64,000 bases of DNA from Rothia uropygialis (GTDB lineage Bacteria > Actinomycetota > Actinomycetes > Actinomycetales > Micrococcaceae), in NCBI RefSeq assembly GCF_004137765.1, contig NZ_NOIS01000001.1, positions 248,001-312,000 on the forward strand. Reading direction: 5' to 3'. A program made the position numbers and the translations under genes. Shown one piece after another: positions 53,306 to 61,788 of this stretch (positions are counted from its first letter, which is position 1; every line of letters begins with the position of its first letter). The notes beneath the pieces are model-generated. The model was not told the origin of the DNA. It saw only the letters and a program-made list of their open reading frames with translations, and made no database searches.

Positions 53306-55837
53306 CTACTGCCGGTCTTCTTGGGGCTTCCGTTCGAGGGAAGCGCCCTCCACGTCGACATTCGGCAGGATCTTCTCGAGCCAGCGAGGCATCCACCACG
53401 CCGCTTCGCCGAGCAGATGCATCGCTGCGGGGATCAGGGTCATACGAATCACAAAGGCATCGAGGAGTACGCCGAAGGCCAAGCCGAAGCCGATGGGGCG
53501 GATCATAGTCAGTTCGGAGAATACGAACCCGCCGAACACGCTGAACATGATGATCGCCGCCGCCACGACAACGCGAGCCGATTGGTTGTATCCCATAATG
53601 ACGGCCTTGCGGGCTGGCGCCCCGTGGGCATATGCCTCGCGCATTCCGGAGACCAAGAACATCTGGTAGTCCATGGCCAGCCCGAACAGGATGCCCACGG
53701 CCAGGGTTGGCAGGAACGAAAGCACGATCGAAGCATCGTGAACCTGGAAAATCTGCCCGAGCCAACCCCACTGGTAGATCGCTACGACACCGCCGAACGA
53801 CGCCAGCAGCGAGAACAGGAAACCAAGCGTCGCAATGAAAGGAACCAGAATGGACCGGAAGACCAACACCATGATCAGAAACGACAGGCCGAGCACTATT
53901 CCGATGTATCCCGGAAGCGCTTTCGAGAGGATCTGGGAAATGTCGATGTTTCCACCGGTCTGGCCGGTCACGCCCAACGTGACGTGATCCTGGGCCTCGG
54001 TGTCCGAGGAGAGATCGCGCAAACTGTTGACGAGCTTCTCGGTGGATTCGGCGGCGGGCCCTTCGTCAGGCGTTACCTGAAAGACTTCCACGGATTTGTC
54101 CTTTGCGATGGGACCCGGGACCACGGTTTTGACGTCGTCTTGACCTTGGATCTTCTCGGCCAAATTGACCTGAAGCTCTTGGGCGGCGGTCTCATCAGTG
54201 TCTGAGGGCAGTTCGGCCACTACGAGGATGGTGCCATTGGCCCCGGCGCCGAATTTGTCCTCAACCTGCTTGTACGCCTTGTAGTCGGTCGAATCCACGG
54301 ACTCGGTCGAGGCATCCGGGAGGCCGAGCCGCATCGAGGCCGTGGGAATCGCAATGATTCCTAGTACGACAATGGCACCCAAAATGACGAGGACGGGGCG
54401 GCGCGTGACCGTTTTGGCCCAGCCGCGCGGCTCGTCGATCCGTTTGAGATGAACGTGTTTCCCCGCATGTCCGTTGTAGGCGGCCCTTTCGTTCTTGTTC
54501 AGAACATGCAACTTGATGATCCCCAGAAGGGCCGGGGTCAGCGTCACGGACACGAGGACCGCGATCAGCACGCACATGGCTGCGGTCGTGCCCATGATGC
54601 CCAGGAAAGGAATTCCGACGACGTTCAGGGCCAATAAAGCGACGATGACCGTCGTGCCCGCGAACACGACAGCATTTCCGCTGGTTCCATTGGCCATCGC
54701 GATGGATTGGGAGAGTGCGTGGCCCTCCCGGAGGTTGACGCGGTGCCGGTTGAGGATGAACAGGGAGTAGTCGATTCCGACGGCAAGCCCGAGCATGAGC
54801 CCGAGCATCGGTGTGATCTGCTGGATCTCGATGACCGAGGAGAGGGCCATGGTGGTCAGGACGCCGATGCCCACCCCGATCAGAGCGGTGACAAGGGGGA
54901 GACCCGCGGCAATGACGGTACCCAGCATGATCAGCAGGACCACGAGTGCAATCACGACGCCGATGATCTCCGAGGGTCCGGCCAAGGCGCCCAAATCCTG
55001 GGCGATGGACTGGCTGTAGTTGATGTCTACGCCCTGGATCCCGGCATCATCGATGGTTTGTCGCAGCGAATCCTTGGTTTCTTGGCTGATGTTCTGTTCG
55101 GTTTCGTCGAAGGAAATTGATGCGATGGCGGTCGAACCGTCCTGGGAAACCATGGCCGCCGATTCGGACAGCTTGAAGAGTTTCAGATTGCGGTCGTACT
55201 CCCGCTGCTGGTCCTGGAGCTGATCTCGGCTCTTGTCGAGTTCGTCCTTTTTGCCGTCCAATGTTTTGCGCTGGTCATCCAGCTTCTGCTGTTCCGATTT
55301 CAATTGCTCCTGGGCGGATTCCGGATCAGGGGACCCCGAGGCTTGTTTCGCGGCCTCGTCCAGCTTCGTCTGGCCCTGGCTCAGCTGCTGGTACCCGTCG
55401 TCGAGTTGCTTCTGCCCGTCGCCCAATTGCCGCCACGCGCCCTCAATCTTGCGGGCTGCATCGTCGAGCTGGGATTTCGAATCCTTGAGCGAGCTTTGCG
55501 TCTGGAAGGGGTCGGTCGTCGATGCGACACCGTCGACCTTGCCGGCATCCGATAATGCATTGGCCAGCTCGGCTTTTTGTGCGTCCGTGAATGGTTTGCC
55601 ATCTTTGGTGGAGACGACGGCCTGTCCCATGCCGTGGCTGGCTTCAGGGACTTTGTCCTTCAGGAGGTTCTGCAACCGTTCCGTTTCCGAACCGGGCAGG
55701 GAAAAAGCGTTGCTGAGCTGGCCACCGAAAGCGGCGAAGCTGCCGCCTGCGGCGGCGAGGGCAACGAGCCACACCACAAGCACGAGCCAGGCCTTTCGGG
55801 CACAGAAGCGTCCGATCTTATAAAGCAGCGATGCCAT
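53306..55837 (-). CDS. MMPL family RND-type exporter (second copy)
   Basis: 843 residues. It has the same layout as the other copy: N-terminal helix (FCARKAWLVLVVWLVAL), coiled-coil-rich first extracytoplasmic domain (GDGQKQLDDGYQQLSQGQ), proton-relay motifs LAVGIDYSLFILN and LFGLAMDYQMFLVSG, and the matching C-terminal NVDVEGASLERK. The pair clearly derives from duplication. Its start overlaps the end of its TetR gene by 20 bases, so they are translated together. Confidence 0.92.
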   Translation of the reverse strand: MASLLYKIGRFCARKAWLVLVVWLVALAAAGGSFAAFGGQLSNAFSLPGSETERLQNLLKDKVPEASHGMGQAVVSTKDGKPFTDAQKAELANALSDAGKVDGVASTTDPFQTQSSLKDSKSQLDDAARKIEGAWRQLGDGQKQLDDGYQQLSQGQTKLDEAAKQASGSPDPESAQEQLKSEQQKLDDQRKTLDGKKDELDKSRDQLQDQQREYDRNLKLFKLSESAAMVSQDGSTAIASISFDETEQNISQETKDSLRQTIDDAGIQGVDINYSQSIAQDLGALAGPSEIIGVVIALVVLLIMLGTVIAAGLPLVTALIGVGIGVLTTMALSSVIEIQQITPMLGLMLGLAVGIDYSLFILNRHRVNLREGHALSQSIAMANGTSGNAVVFAGTTVIVALLALNVVGIPFLGIMGTTAAMCVLIAVLVSVTLTPALLGIIKLHVLNKNERAAYNGHAGKHVHLKRIDEPRGWAKTVTRRPVLVILGAIVVLGIIAIPTASMRLGLPDASTESVDSTDYKAYKQVEDKFGAGANGTILVVAELPSDTDETAAQELQVNLAEKIQGQDDVKTVVPGPIAKDKSVEVFQVTPDEGPAAESTEKLVNSLRDLSSDTEAQDHVTLGVTGQTGGNIDISQILSKALPGYIGIVLGLSFLIMVLVFRSILVPFIATLGFLFSLLASFGGVVAIYQWGWLGQIFQVHDASIVLSFLPTLAVGILFGLAMDYQMFLVSGMREAYAHGAPARKAVIMGYNQSARVVVAAAIIMFSVFGGFVFSELTMIRPIGFGLAFGVLLDAFVIRMTLIPAAMHLLGEAAWWMPRWLEKILPNVDVEGASLERKPQEDRQ

Positions 55838-56510
55838 GGGCGGGTCCCTTCAGGACGGAATCGAATGAAATGGTCGTCAGGTATTCGAGAGCTTCGCGGA
55901 CCTTGTCTTGCGTCTCTGCGGTTGTCGAACTCAGGCCATCATCGCCGAGCGCTTCGTGCAGTGCCACGCAGATGGTGTCGAGCAGTACCCGGCAGAGGAT
56001 GTGGACGCGCATGGCAGGAACAGATGGATATGCCCCGCGAACGATCTCGATCAAACGGTTGATCATGCGTTGCATCGAGGACTGCCCCCACGTTGTCAAT
56101 CCCTGGTAGTTCACCATCTGGCTGGCCGTGCTGACGCTCTCCCGTATGTTCTCAAGTACTTCGGGACGCAGTACGAATTCTGTGAAGGCGTGGGTGACAT
56201 GGGAGGCCATGGACTCCTCATTGTGCCCCGGGCTGATCCGGAACCCATCCGCGAGCTGATCGAAGTCGTCGTTGATCTGGGCGAACGCAGCTTCTTCGAT
56301 CGAGGAGAAATGATTGAACACCGTTCTGCGAGAAACCCCGGCCCGTGCAGCGAGCTCATCCACGTTCAGGCTCTGCGGTCCTTCGCGACGAACGAGCGCG
56401 GCGGCCGCCGCGGCGATCGCGTGTCGATTCTGTTCGCGCACCAGGCTCCGGCGATCTTGCGTGGCGCCACGGGTCGACGCAGGCTGAACGCGCGGAGGGA
56501 CGATAGACAT
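55818..56510 (-). CDS. TetR family regulator of the second MMPL gene
   Basis: 230 residues. Helix-turn-helix at residues ~28-75 (IAAAAAALVRREGPQSLNVD, AARAGVSRRTVFNHFSS), then a helical effector domain. It overlaps the MMPL gene downstream and is divergent from menG across 119 bases. Probably represses its own operon. Confidence 0.87.
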   Translation of the reverse strand: MSIVPPRVQPASTRGATQDRRSLVREQNRHAIAAAAAALVRREGPQSLNVDELAARAGVSRRTVFNHFSSIEEAAFAQINDDFDQLADGFRISPGHNEESMASHVTHAFTEFVLRPEVLENIRESVSTASQMVNYQGLTTWGQSSMQRMINRLIEIVRGAYPSVPAMRVHILCRVLLDTICVALHEALGDDGLSSTTAETQDKVREALEYLTTISFDSVLKGPAHGIAAL

Positions 56511-56532
56511 GGGATGAGCTTAGAAGAGTCTG

Positions 56533-56545
56533 TGCACTGGGTGCA
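56533..56545. promoter_or_regulatory. Candidate TetR operator upstream of the second TetR-MMPL pair
   Basis: TGCAC (56533-56537) and GTGCA (56541-56545) form a perfect inverted repeat around TGG, 22 bases before the TetR start. Position suits an autoregulatory site; sequence differs from the candidate at the other TetR gene. Confidence 0.35.
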
Positions 56546-56629
56546 ATGAAACGAAGCCACATTATGTATTGCGGCTCATTTCCACAGGCCCGGTTCTGGG
56601 GCGCCCTGCCGTCTGACAGAATGGACAGT

Positions 56630-57322
56630 GTGAACCGAGCTGATCTTGATAAGAAGTCCGAGGAAGTCTCCGCGATGTTCGACGGGGTCGCACCGAAATA
56701 CGACCTCATGAACACACTGCTCTCCTTGGGGCAGGACCGTGGATGGAGAAAGGCCACGGTCAAAGCCGCAGAGCCCGCACCCGGTCAGCGAATCCTGGAT
56801 ATGGCGGCTGGAACCGGCGCCTCATCCGTTCCGTATGCAGAAGCCGGGCTCGACGTCGTCGCCGCGGACCTTTCCGAGGGCATGTTGGCCGAAGGGCGCC
56901 GTCGTCACCCCGAGATCGACTTCGTCCGTGCCGACGTCACGGATCTGCCGTTCGAGGACGCAGAATTCGATACCGTGACGATGTCGTTCGGCCTGCGCAA
57001 CGTCGCCGAATATCCCAAAGCCCTCCGCGAACTGTATCGCGTGACCAAATCCGGCGGAACGCTCGTCATCTGTGAATTCTCTACGCCCACGTGGCCGCCG
57101 TTCCGTAGGATCTACCAGGAATACTTGATGCGAGCGCTTCCCCCTGCCGCAAGCATCTTCTCTTCCAACCCAGAGTCCTATACCTATCTGGCCGAGACCA
57201 TTCGTGATTGGCCGGCCCAGGAACAACTTGCCTCGGCCGTCGCGGAAGCGGGCTGGCATGGGGTTCAGTATCGCAACCTGACCGGTGGGATCGTGGCACT
57301 TCATAGGGGTTTCAAGGCTTAG
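56630..57322 (+). CDS. menG: Demethylmenaquinone methyltransferase
   Basis: 230 residues from GTG 56630 (ATG 56621 is an alternative). UbiE/MenG motifs: FDGVAPKYDLMN, the SAM loop ILDMAAGTGASSVPYA, VRADVTDLPFEDAEFDTVTM and FSTPTWPPFRRIY, ending NLTGGIVALHRGFK. It methylates demethylmenaquinone in the last classical step. The menJ-like gene follows after 4 bases. Confidence 0.95.
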   Translation: MNRADLDKKSEEVSAMFDGVAPKYDLMNTLLSLGQDRGWRKATVKAAEPAPGQRILDMAAGTGASSVPYAEAGLDVVAADLSEGMLAEGRRRHPEIDFVRADVTDLPFEDAEFDTVTMSFGLRNVAEYPKALRELYRVTKSGGTLVICEFSTPTWPPFRRIYQEYLMRALPPAASIFSSNPESYTYLAETIRDWPAQEQLASAVAEAGWHGVQYRNLTGGIVALHRGFKA

Positions 57323-57326
57323 GCAC

Positions 57327-58661
57327 ATGAAGATACTCGTCGTCGGGTCGGGCCCCGCCGGGGCCACGGCCGCATATTGGCTTGGGCAAGCAGGTCACGA
57401 GGTGACCGTCCTCGAAAAGACGCGGTTTCCCCGGGAAAAGGTCTGTGGCGATGGGCTGACGCCCCTCGCGGTCCGGGAGATGAATCTCATGCACTTGCCT
57501 CACGGCACGGCGCAGGGCTATCACCTGCAGAAGGGATTGCGCCTTCGAGCCTCCGGCCGGAGCATAGAGGTACCGTTCGAATCCGCCGGCGACACCCCCG
57601 GTTACGGGCTGGTTCGCACACGCTATGGCTTCGACGAAGAGCTGGCGGAACACGCTCGGGCGGCGGGGGCCGTCGTCCTGGAAGGGCACGCAGGCCACGA
57701 GGTCATTCGTGCCCAGGAACTGGAGTCGGTTCCGGAAGGAGTCTCCTCAGGCATTCTGAGCGACCCGGACCGTATTGTCGGTATCCGAGCGCAGCTTCAC
57801 GACGAGCGAGGACGCAGAACCAGCCAGACGCGGGAGTTCTACGCAGACCTCGTGCTGGCTGCGGACGGCAACTCGACACGAGCCGCAGTCTCCGCCGGAC
57901 TCGCAAAGCGTGACGACCGGCCCATGGGAGTCGCCGTTCGCGCGTACTACGACTCCCCGCTCGGGGATCTCGATTGGATGGAGGGCTGGCTCGAACTCGA
58001 AGGCGATCGCAGCGGGTCCTCCGGCAAACCAGAGTTGCTTCCTGGCTACGGTTGGATTTTCGGCGTCGGCGACGGCACTGCGAATGTCGGTCTCGGCATC
58101 CTGAACACTTCCCAGCAATTCGGGAAATTGGACTACCGCCAAGTTCTCTCGGACTGGACCGGCGCCATGCCCGATGAATGGACCCTTGATCCGGAGCACC
58201 GGACGGGGCGAGTCCTTGGGGCGGCGCTGCCCATGGCTTTCAACCGCACCCCGAACTATGTCCCGGGACTGATGCTGCTGGGCGATGCGGGGGGCATGGT
58301 CTCTCCCTTCAACGGAGAAGGCATTGCCAACGCAATGCAGTCGGCTCGAATCGCCTCGGGGATCATTGAGGATGCGGCCACGGCCAACGGTCCGGCGCAG
58401 CGAGAGCTGATCCTGAACCGATATCCGGACATCATCCGCCAGACTTGGGGTTCGCACTTCACCTTGGGCCGTGCTTGTGCCGAGTTGATAGGCCATCCCG
58501 TGCTCATGAAGGCGTCGGTGTCGCTGGGTATGCGATGGCCCGCCCTGATGAAAATCGTCGTGGGCGTCATGGCGGACCTGACTCCCCAGGATCCGCGGCA
58601 CCTGGCAGACAGGGTGGTTCACCTAGTGGAATCCCTGACCCCGGCGACATCGACCCGGTGA
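57327..58661 (+). CDS. Geranylgeranyl reductase family flavoprotein, MenJ-like
   Basis: 444 residues from ATG 57327. FAD-binding GSGPAGATAA at the N-terminus, VLEKTRFPREKVCGDGLTP next, and the second FAD motif LLGDAGGMVSPFNGEGIANA near 315-335, all typical of the GGR family. In mycobacteria MenJ saturates one isoprene of menaquinone; the setting between menG and the polyprenyl synthase supports the same job here (inference). Confidence 0.88.
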   Translation: MKILVVGSGPAGATAAYWLGQAGHEVTVLEKTRFPREKVCGDGLTPLAVREMNLMHLPHGTAQGYHLQKGLRLRASGRSIEVPFESAGDTPGYGLVRTRYGFDEELAEHARAAGAVVLEGHAGHEVIRAQELESVPEGVSSGILSDPDRIVGIRAQLHDERGRRTSQTREFYADLVLAADGNSTRAAVSAGLAKRDDRPMGVAVRAYYDSPLGDLDWMEGWLELEGDRSGSSGKPELLPGYGWIFGVGDGTANVGLGILNTSQQFGKLDYRQVLSDWTGAMPDEWTLDPEHRTGRVLGAALPMAFNRTPNYVPGLMLLGDAGGMVSPFNGEGIANAMQSARIASGIIEDAATANGPAQRELILNRYPDIIRQTWGSHFTLGRACAELIGHPVLMKASVSLGMRWPALMKIVVGVMADLTPQDPRHLADRVVHLVESLTPATSTR

Positions 58662-58717
58662 ATCCCGTCCGCAGCCAACGGCCTTTGGCCCCGAGAGAAA
58701 CGGTTAGTGTTAAGCCC

Positions 58718-59803
58718 GTGACTGATACACATCCCGGACAGCATGACGACCAGCCCGAGAGCGCTTTCGCGCAAGCCCTCGCGGGGTATGAGGACATGCA
58801 ATTGCCGTCTGGATTTGAGCTGATCGCTCGTGACGAGATTCTTGGTCCTAAGATTCTTCGTAGCCTCGGCGAAGTCGAAGAACGTCTTGATCGGGCCGTC
58901 CACTATACGGATGCCTTGGCCGACGTCGCTTCCCGTCATCTCCTCGAAGCCGGAGGAAAGCGGGTACGGCCGCTCCTGACGCTTTTGGCCGCGGAGATCT
59001 CGGGGGGCATCAATGACGACGCCATCGAGGCCGCGGTCGTCACTGAACTGACACACTTGGCAACTCTGTACCACGACGACGTCATGGACGACGCCACCAA
59101 ACGTCGCGGGGCGGACGCCGCACACATGATTTGGGGAAACTCCGTCGCGATTCTTACCGGCGACCTGATTTTCTCGCGGGCTTCACTGATCGTCTCCGAC
59201 CTCGGGGCCAGGGCCCTGGCGGTCCAGGCCAAGACTTTCGAAAGGCTGGTGCTCGGGCAACTGTACGAGACGGCCGGGGCGAAGCCGGACGAAGACCAAC
59301 TGGCTCATTACATCAAGGTCATTGAAGGCAAGACCGGTTCGTTGATCGCGGCCGCTTGCGAGTACGGATCACATTTGGCAGGTGCCAGCGAGGAAACCGT
59401 GCAAACCCTGATTCGTTACGGCGAATTGGTCGGGGTCGCTTTCCAGCTTGCCGACGACGTCATCGATGTCACTGCTTCCCACCAATCCTCCGGGAAGACA
59501 CCCGGAACTGACCTTCGCGAAGGGGTTCCGACTCTTCCGTCGATTCTGGTCCGCAAATCCGCTTCGGATGGGGATGAGGAAGCACAGCGTGTGGTGGACC
59601 TCATGGATGCCGACCTCAGCTCGGACGAGGCGCTGGCCCGAGCCGTTGAGGCGCTGGGTGCGCACCCCGCCACGAACATGGCCTGGGACATCGCTTACAG
59701 ATGGGCCGACGACGCCATCGGTGCTTTGAATTCTCTGCCTGATACAACCGTGAAGCAAGCTCTCAAGTCCTTCGCAGAAGCCGTAGTGCACCGGGAATCT
59801 TGA
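58718..59803 (+). CDS. Long-chain polyprenyl diphosphate synthase (menaquinone side chain)
   Basis: 361 residues from GTG 58718. The first aspartate-rich motif is DDVMDD at residues 120-125, the second DDVIDV lies near 250, and GGKRVRPLLTLLAAE precedes them. It extends isoprenyl diphosphates for menaquinone; chain length cannot be read reliably. A TAGTGT element 7 bases before GTG and the lack of a ribosome site suggest a leaderless transcript. It ends the men block. Confidence 0.93.
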   Translation: MTDTHPGQHDDQPESAFAQALAGYEDMQLPSGFELIARDEILGPKILRSLGEVEERLDRAVHYTDALADVASRHLLEAGGKRVRPLLTLLAAEISGGINDDAIEAAVVTELTHLATLYHDDVMDDATKRRGADAAHMIWGNSVAILTGDLIFSRASLIVSDLGARALAVQAKTFERLVLGQLYETAGAKPDEDQLAHYIKVIEGKTGSLIAAACEYGSHLAGASEETVQTLIRYGELVGVAFQLADDVIDVTASHQSSGKTPGTDLREGVPTLPSILVRKSASDGDEEAQRVVDLMDADLSSDEALARAVEALGAHPATNMAWDIAYRWADDAIGALNSLPDTTVKQALKSFAEAVVHRES

Positions 59804-60273
59804 CCGGTTCCTTGCGGGTTTTCCGTCCGTGGCCCTACGAACCGCATTACTCATTGTTGTGAATTTCGCTGTTTTCGGTGCTGTGGAATGGGCTTCGGAA
59901 TGCATGACGGTTCAGCCAATGTAGACAGCAATACAGCGGCTGCCTGGCCTTCCATGTCTCTCGACCGCGCGCGGGGCGCGGGTAGGGGTCAGAGGCATTG
60001 TGGCCTCGTAGAAGACCGACAATCACCGTATGACGGCTGTTGGATCGCGGCCGGCTCTGTGGCCGTCATCCCGATCGGAGCCCCAATGCAGTTTTGATCG
60101 CATGGCAGAACATGACCGTCACTGTCATGCTGGCGGGATTCCTCGTGTTGATTCGTGCCCTACTGCCATTGGTCCTGAAGGAGGACTTACGCCTGCGAGC
60201 ATTGCCCCGGCGGCACCACATGGATCGGCCGGCCATGTATCGAGCACTGGGTGCAGGAGCCAATCGTGCTCGT
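59804..60273. other. Intergenic stretch without a recognisable gene
   Basis: About 470 bases between the polyprenyl synthase and the convergent SnoaL-like gene. No frame gives a convincing protein on either strand, and no tRNA, repeat or strong hairpin was seen. Its end near the start of the accessory-looking SnoaL/CocE group could be an integration scar, but nothing in the sequence proves this. Confidence 0.5.
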
Positions 60274-60795
60274 CTATTTCTCTTCGAGAGCTTCCAGGAA
60301 GCTGACCTGCTTCGCCTCCGCGAACTGGTGAAGGGAATTGGTGTCCATATCCGGTTGGTGTTCCTTGTGCGGCTCCGGGACGGCAGGATTTCCCGTCCAG
60401 TCCAACAGCCGACAAACGCGCTTCTGAATACGCCACCCCCTTGAAGTACGGACCAACACGTCGTCGTACCAACCATTGCCCACCCAGCTTGGGCCTCCCT
60501 CGGCGTCAGCTCGAATGAGGAGCCAGTTCCCGTAGCTGAACGCGTAGGCCATATCACCTTTCACATGGACCAGCTGGCCCATCATCGTGTGCTGATGGCT
60601 GTCGAGCCGGTCATGGAACTCAGCGAAGGACTTCTTGAAATTCTCCAGTCCGGTCCATTCGGCCCCAGCAGGCCCGAAATCTGCGCTGACGTCTTCGGTA
60701 AACACCCGGTCGAACAGGTGCCATTGGTGTGCGTCGAGTGCGAGGGCGTAGAGGTTCAGCACCTCGACGATTGCTGCCTTGTCGTTGTCAGTCAT
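60274..60795 (-). CDS. SnoaL-like/NTF2-fold protein
   Basis: 173 residues from ATG 60795 with GAAGGAG 8 bases upstream. The N-terminal pattern IVEVLNLYALALDAHQWHLF, VFTEDVSADFGP and FHDRLDSHQHTMMGQ is the SnoaL_4-type cone barrel seen in cyclases, dehydratases and ring-modifying proteins. Catalytic function is unknown. It lies 170 bases downstream of the unknown 233-residue gene on the same strand. Confidence 0.82.
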   Translation of the reverse strand: MTDNDKAAIVEVLNLYALALDAHQWHLFDRVFTEDVSADFGPAGAEWTGLENFKKSFAEFHDRLDSHQHTMMGQLVHVKGDMAYAFSYGNWLLIRADAEGGPSWVGNGWYDDVLVRTSRGWRIQKRVCRLLDWTGNPAVPEPHKEHQPDMDTNSLHQFAEAKQVSFLEALEEK

Positions 60796-60965
60796 GTCAT
60801 TGTCTCCTTCAGAGCTTCGAGGGGGGGGCGATGCCAGTATGAGTAGGCCACTGCGCCAGGCGTGACCTCTCGGAATCGGACACCAGCGAAATCCGCCATC
60901 ATCCGCACCTGTATCGGTCGGTTCCAGTCAGCTCGTGCTCGTATCATTATCTGCCGGGAAAGGGC

Positions 60966-61667
60966 TCAGGCGGCCAGATCGGCTGCTGCCTGCAAGATCC
61001 AGAAGCGGAACTCGACGGCGAAGTGCTCGAGATGTTGTTCGATCACGTCGGGCGCGCACGTCGAGGGCAGCGTGACGGACAGTCTCGCGGTGAACCCGTC
61101 TGGCTCTTCCTCGAACGCGTTCGCGATCGAACCGATCACGGTCCCGTCGGCGAGGAGGATGTGTGACCGGCGCTCGGCCGGACGTTCCTCGGCGAGACCA
61201 GGCAACTCCTGGCCTTGAATGACGCTGTCATTCCACGGACGCATGAAGAACGAACAGACGTACTCGTCGAGGGTCTCTACGATGTTGACGTTCTGGCCGG
61301 GTTCCGCGTGGATCGAGTAGTGCTCGGGGTGGCCAGCGATCATGACATCCTCGCGGGCAAAAGCGCCAGCGAGCCAGATGCCGAACTCCGCAGCCGTGAT
61401 GCCGTGGGCGCGCAACGTCGTCGTTCCGGTGGTTTCCTCACCCTCCGACCGCTGAAGGTGGTTTCGCAGGAATGCCTCACCCGCCGCGATCTCTTCGCTC
61501 AGGAGCTCCAGCACACGCTCTCGACCGAGCTTTCGTTTCATGAGCCCCAGGGCCCGCCGTGCGGAGAACCGCTCGAATTCGTCGATGCTTCGGTCGCTGT
61601 CCTGACCGGACAGGTGAACTCTCGGTTCGGTGATGCGCGGGGCGGTTGTGGGCAGGTCAAAATTCAT
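60966..61667 (-). CDS. Protein of unknown function
   Basis: 233 residues, not recognised. The N-terminus has a charged helical region (SIDEFERFSARRALGLMKRK, then LGRERVLELLSEEIAAGEAF); the centre has ITAAEFGIWLAGAFAREDVM and HPEHYSIHAEPG; the C-terminal half (RSHILLADGTVIGSIANAFE) looks like a beta-rich domain. No signal peptide or membrane segment. It sits between the CocE-type hydrolase and the SnoaL-like gene and may share their substrate. No ribosome site is clear. Confidence 0.7.
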   Translation of the reverse strand: MNFDLPTTAPRITEPRVHLSGQDSDRSIDEFERFSARRALGLMKRKLGRERVLELLSEEIAAGEAFLRNHLQRSEGEETTGTTTLRAHGITAAEFGIWLAGAFAREDVMIAGHPEHYSIHAEPGQNVNIVETLDEYVCSFFMRPWNDSVIQGQELPGLAEERPAERRSHILLADGTVIGSIANAFEEEPDGFTARLSVTLPSTCAPDVIEQHLEHFAVEFRFWILQAAADLAA

Positions 61668-61733
61668 CAGGGTCGTGCTCCCAGTGCATACGGGTGGGTT
61701 TCGGCGGCTGCTTTTCTACAGTCGGTTGCTGTC

Positions 61734-61773
61734 GCCGGCACGAGAAAAATGCTGTGCGTCTTCTCGTGCCGGC
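61734..61773. terminator. Hairpin between the CocE-type gene and the unknown gene
   Basis: GCCGGCACGAGAA (61734-61746) pairs perfectly with TTCTCGTGCCGGC (61761-61773), a 13-bp stem with a 14-base loop. It lies 15 bases beyond the stop of the CocE-type gene on the minus strand and could end or attenuate its transcript before the unknown gene. Confidence 0.6.
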
Positions 61774-61788
61774 GGCTTTGGTTTCGTG

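Noticed and set aside
60040-60444. Plus-strand frame with a short hydrophobic stretch (MLAGFLVLIRALLPLVL)
   Set aside because: No ribosome site, no recognisable family, and its second half lies opposite the SnoaL-like gene.
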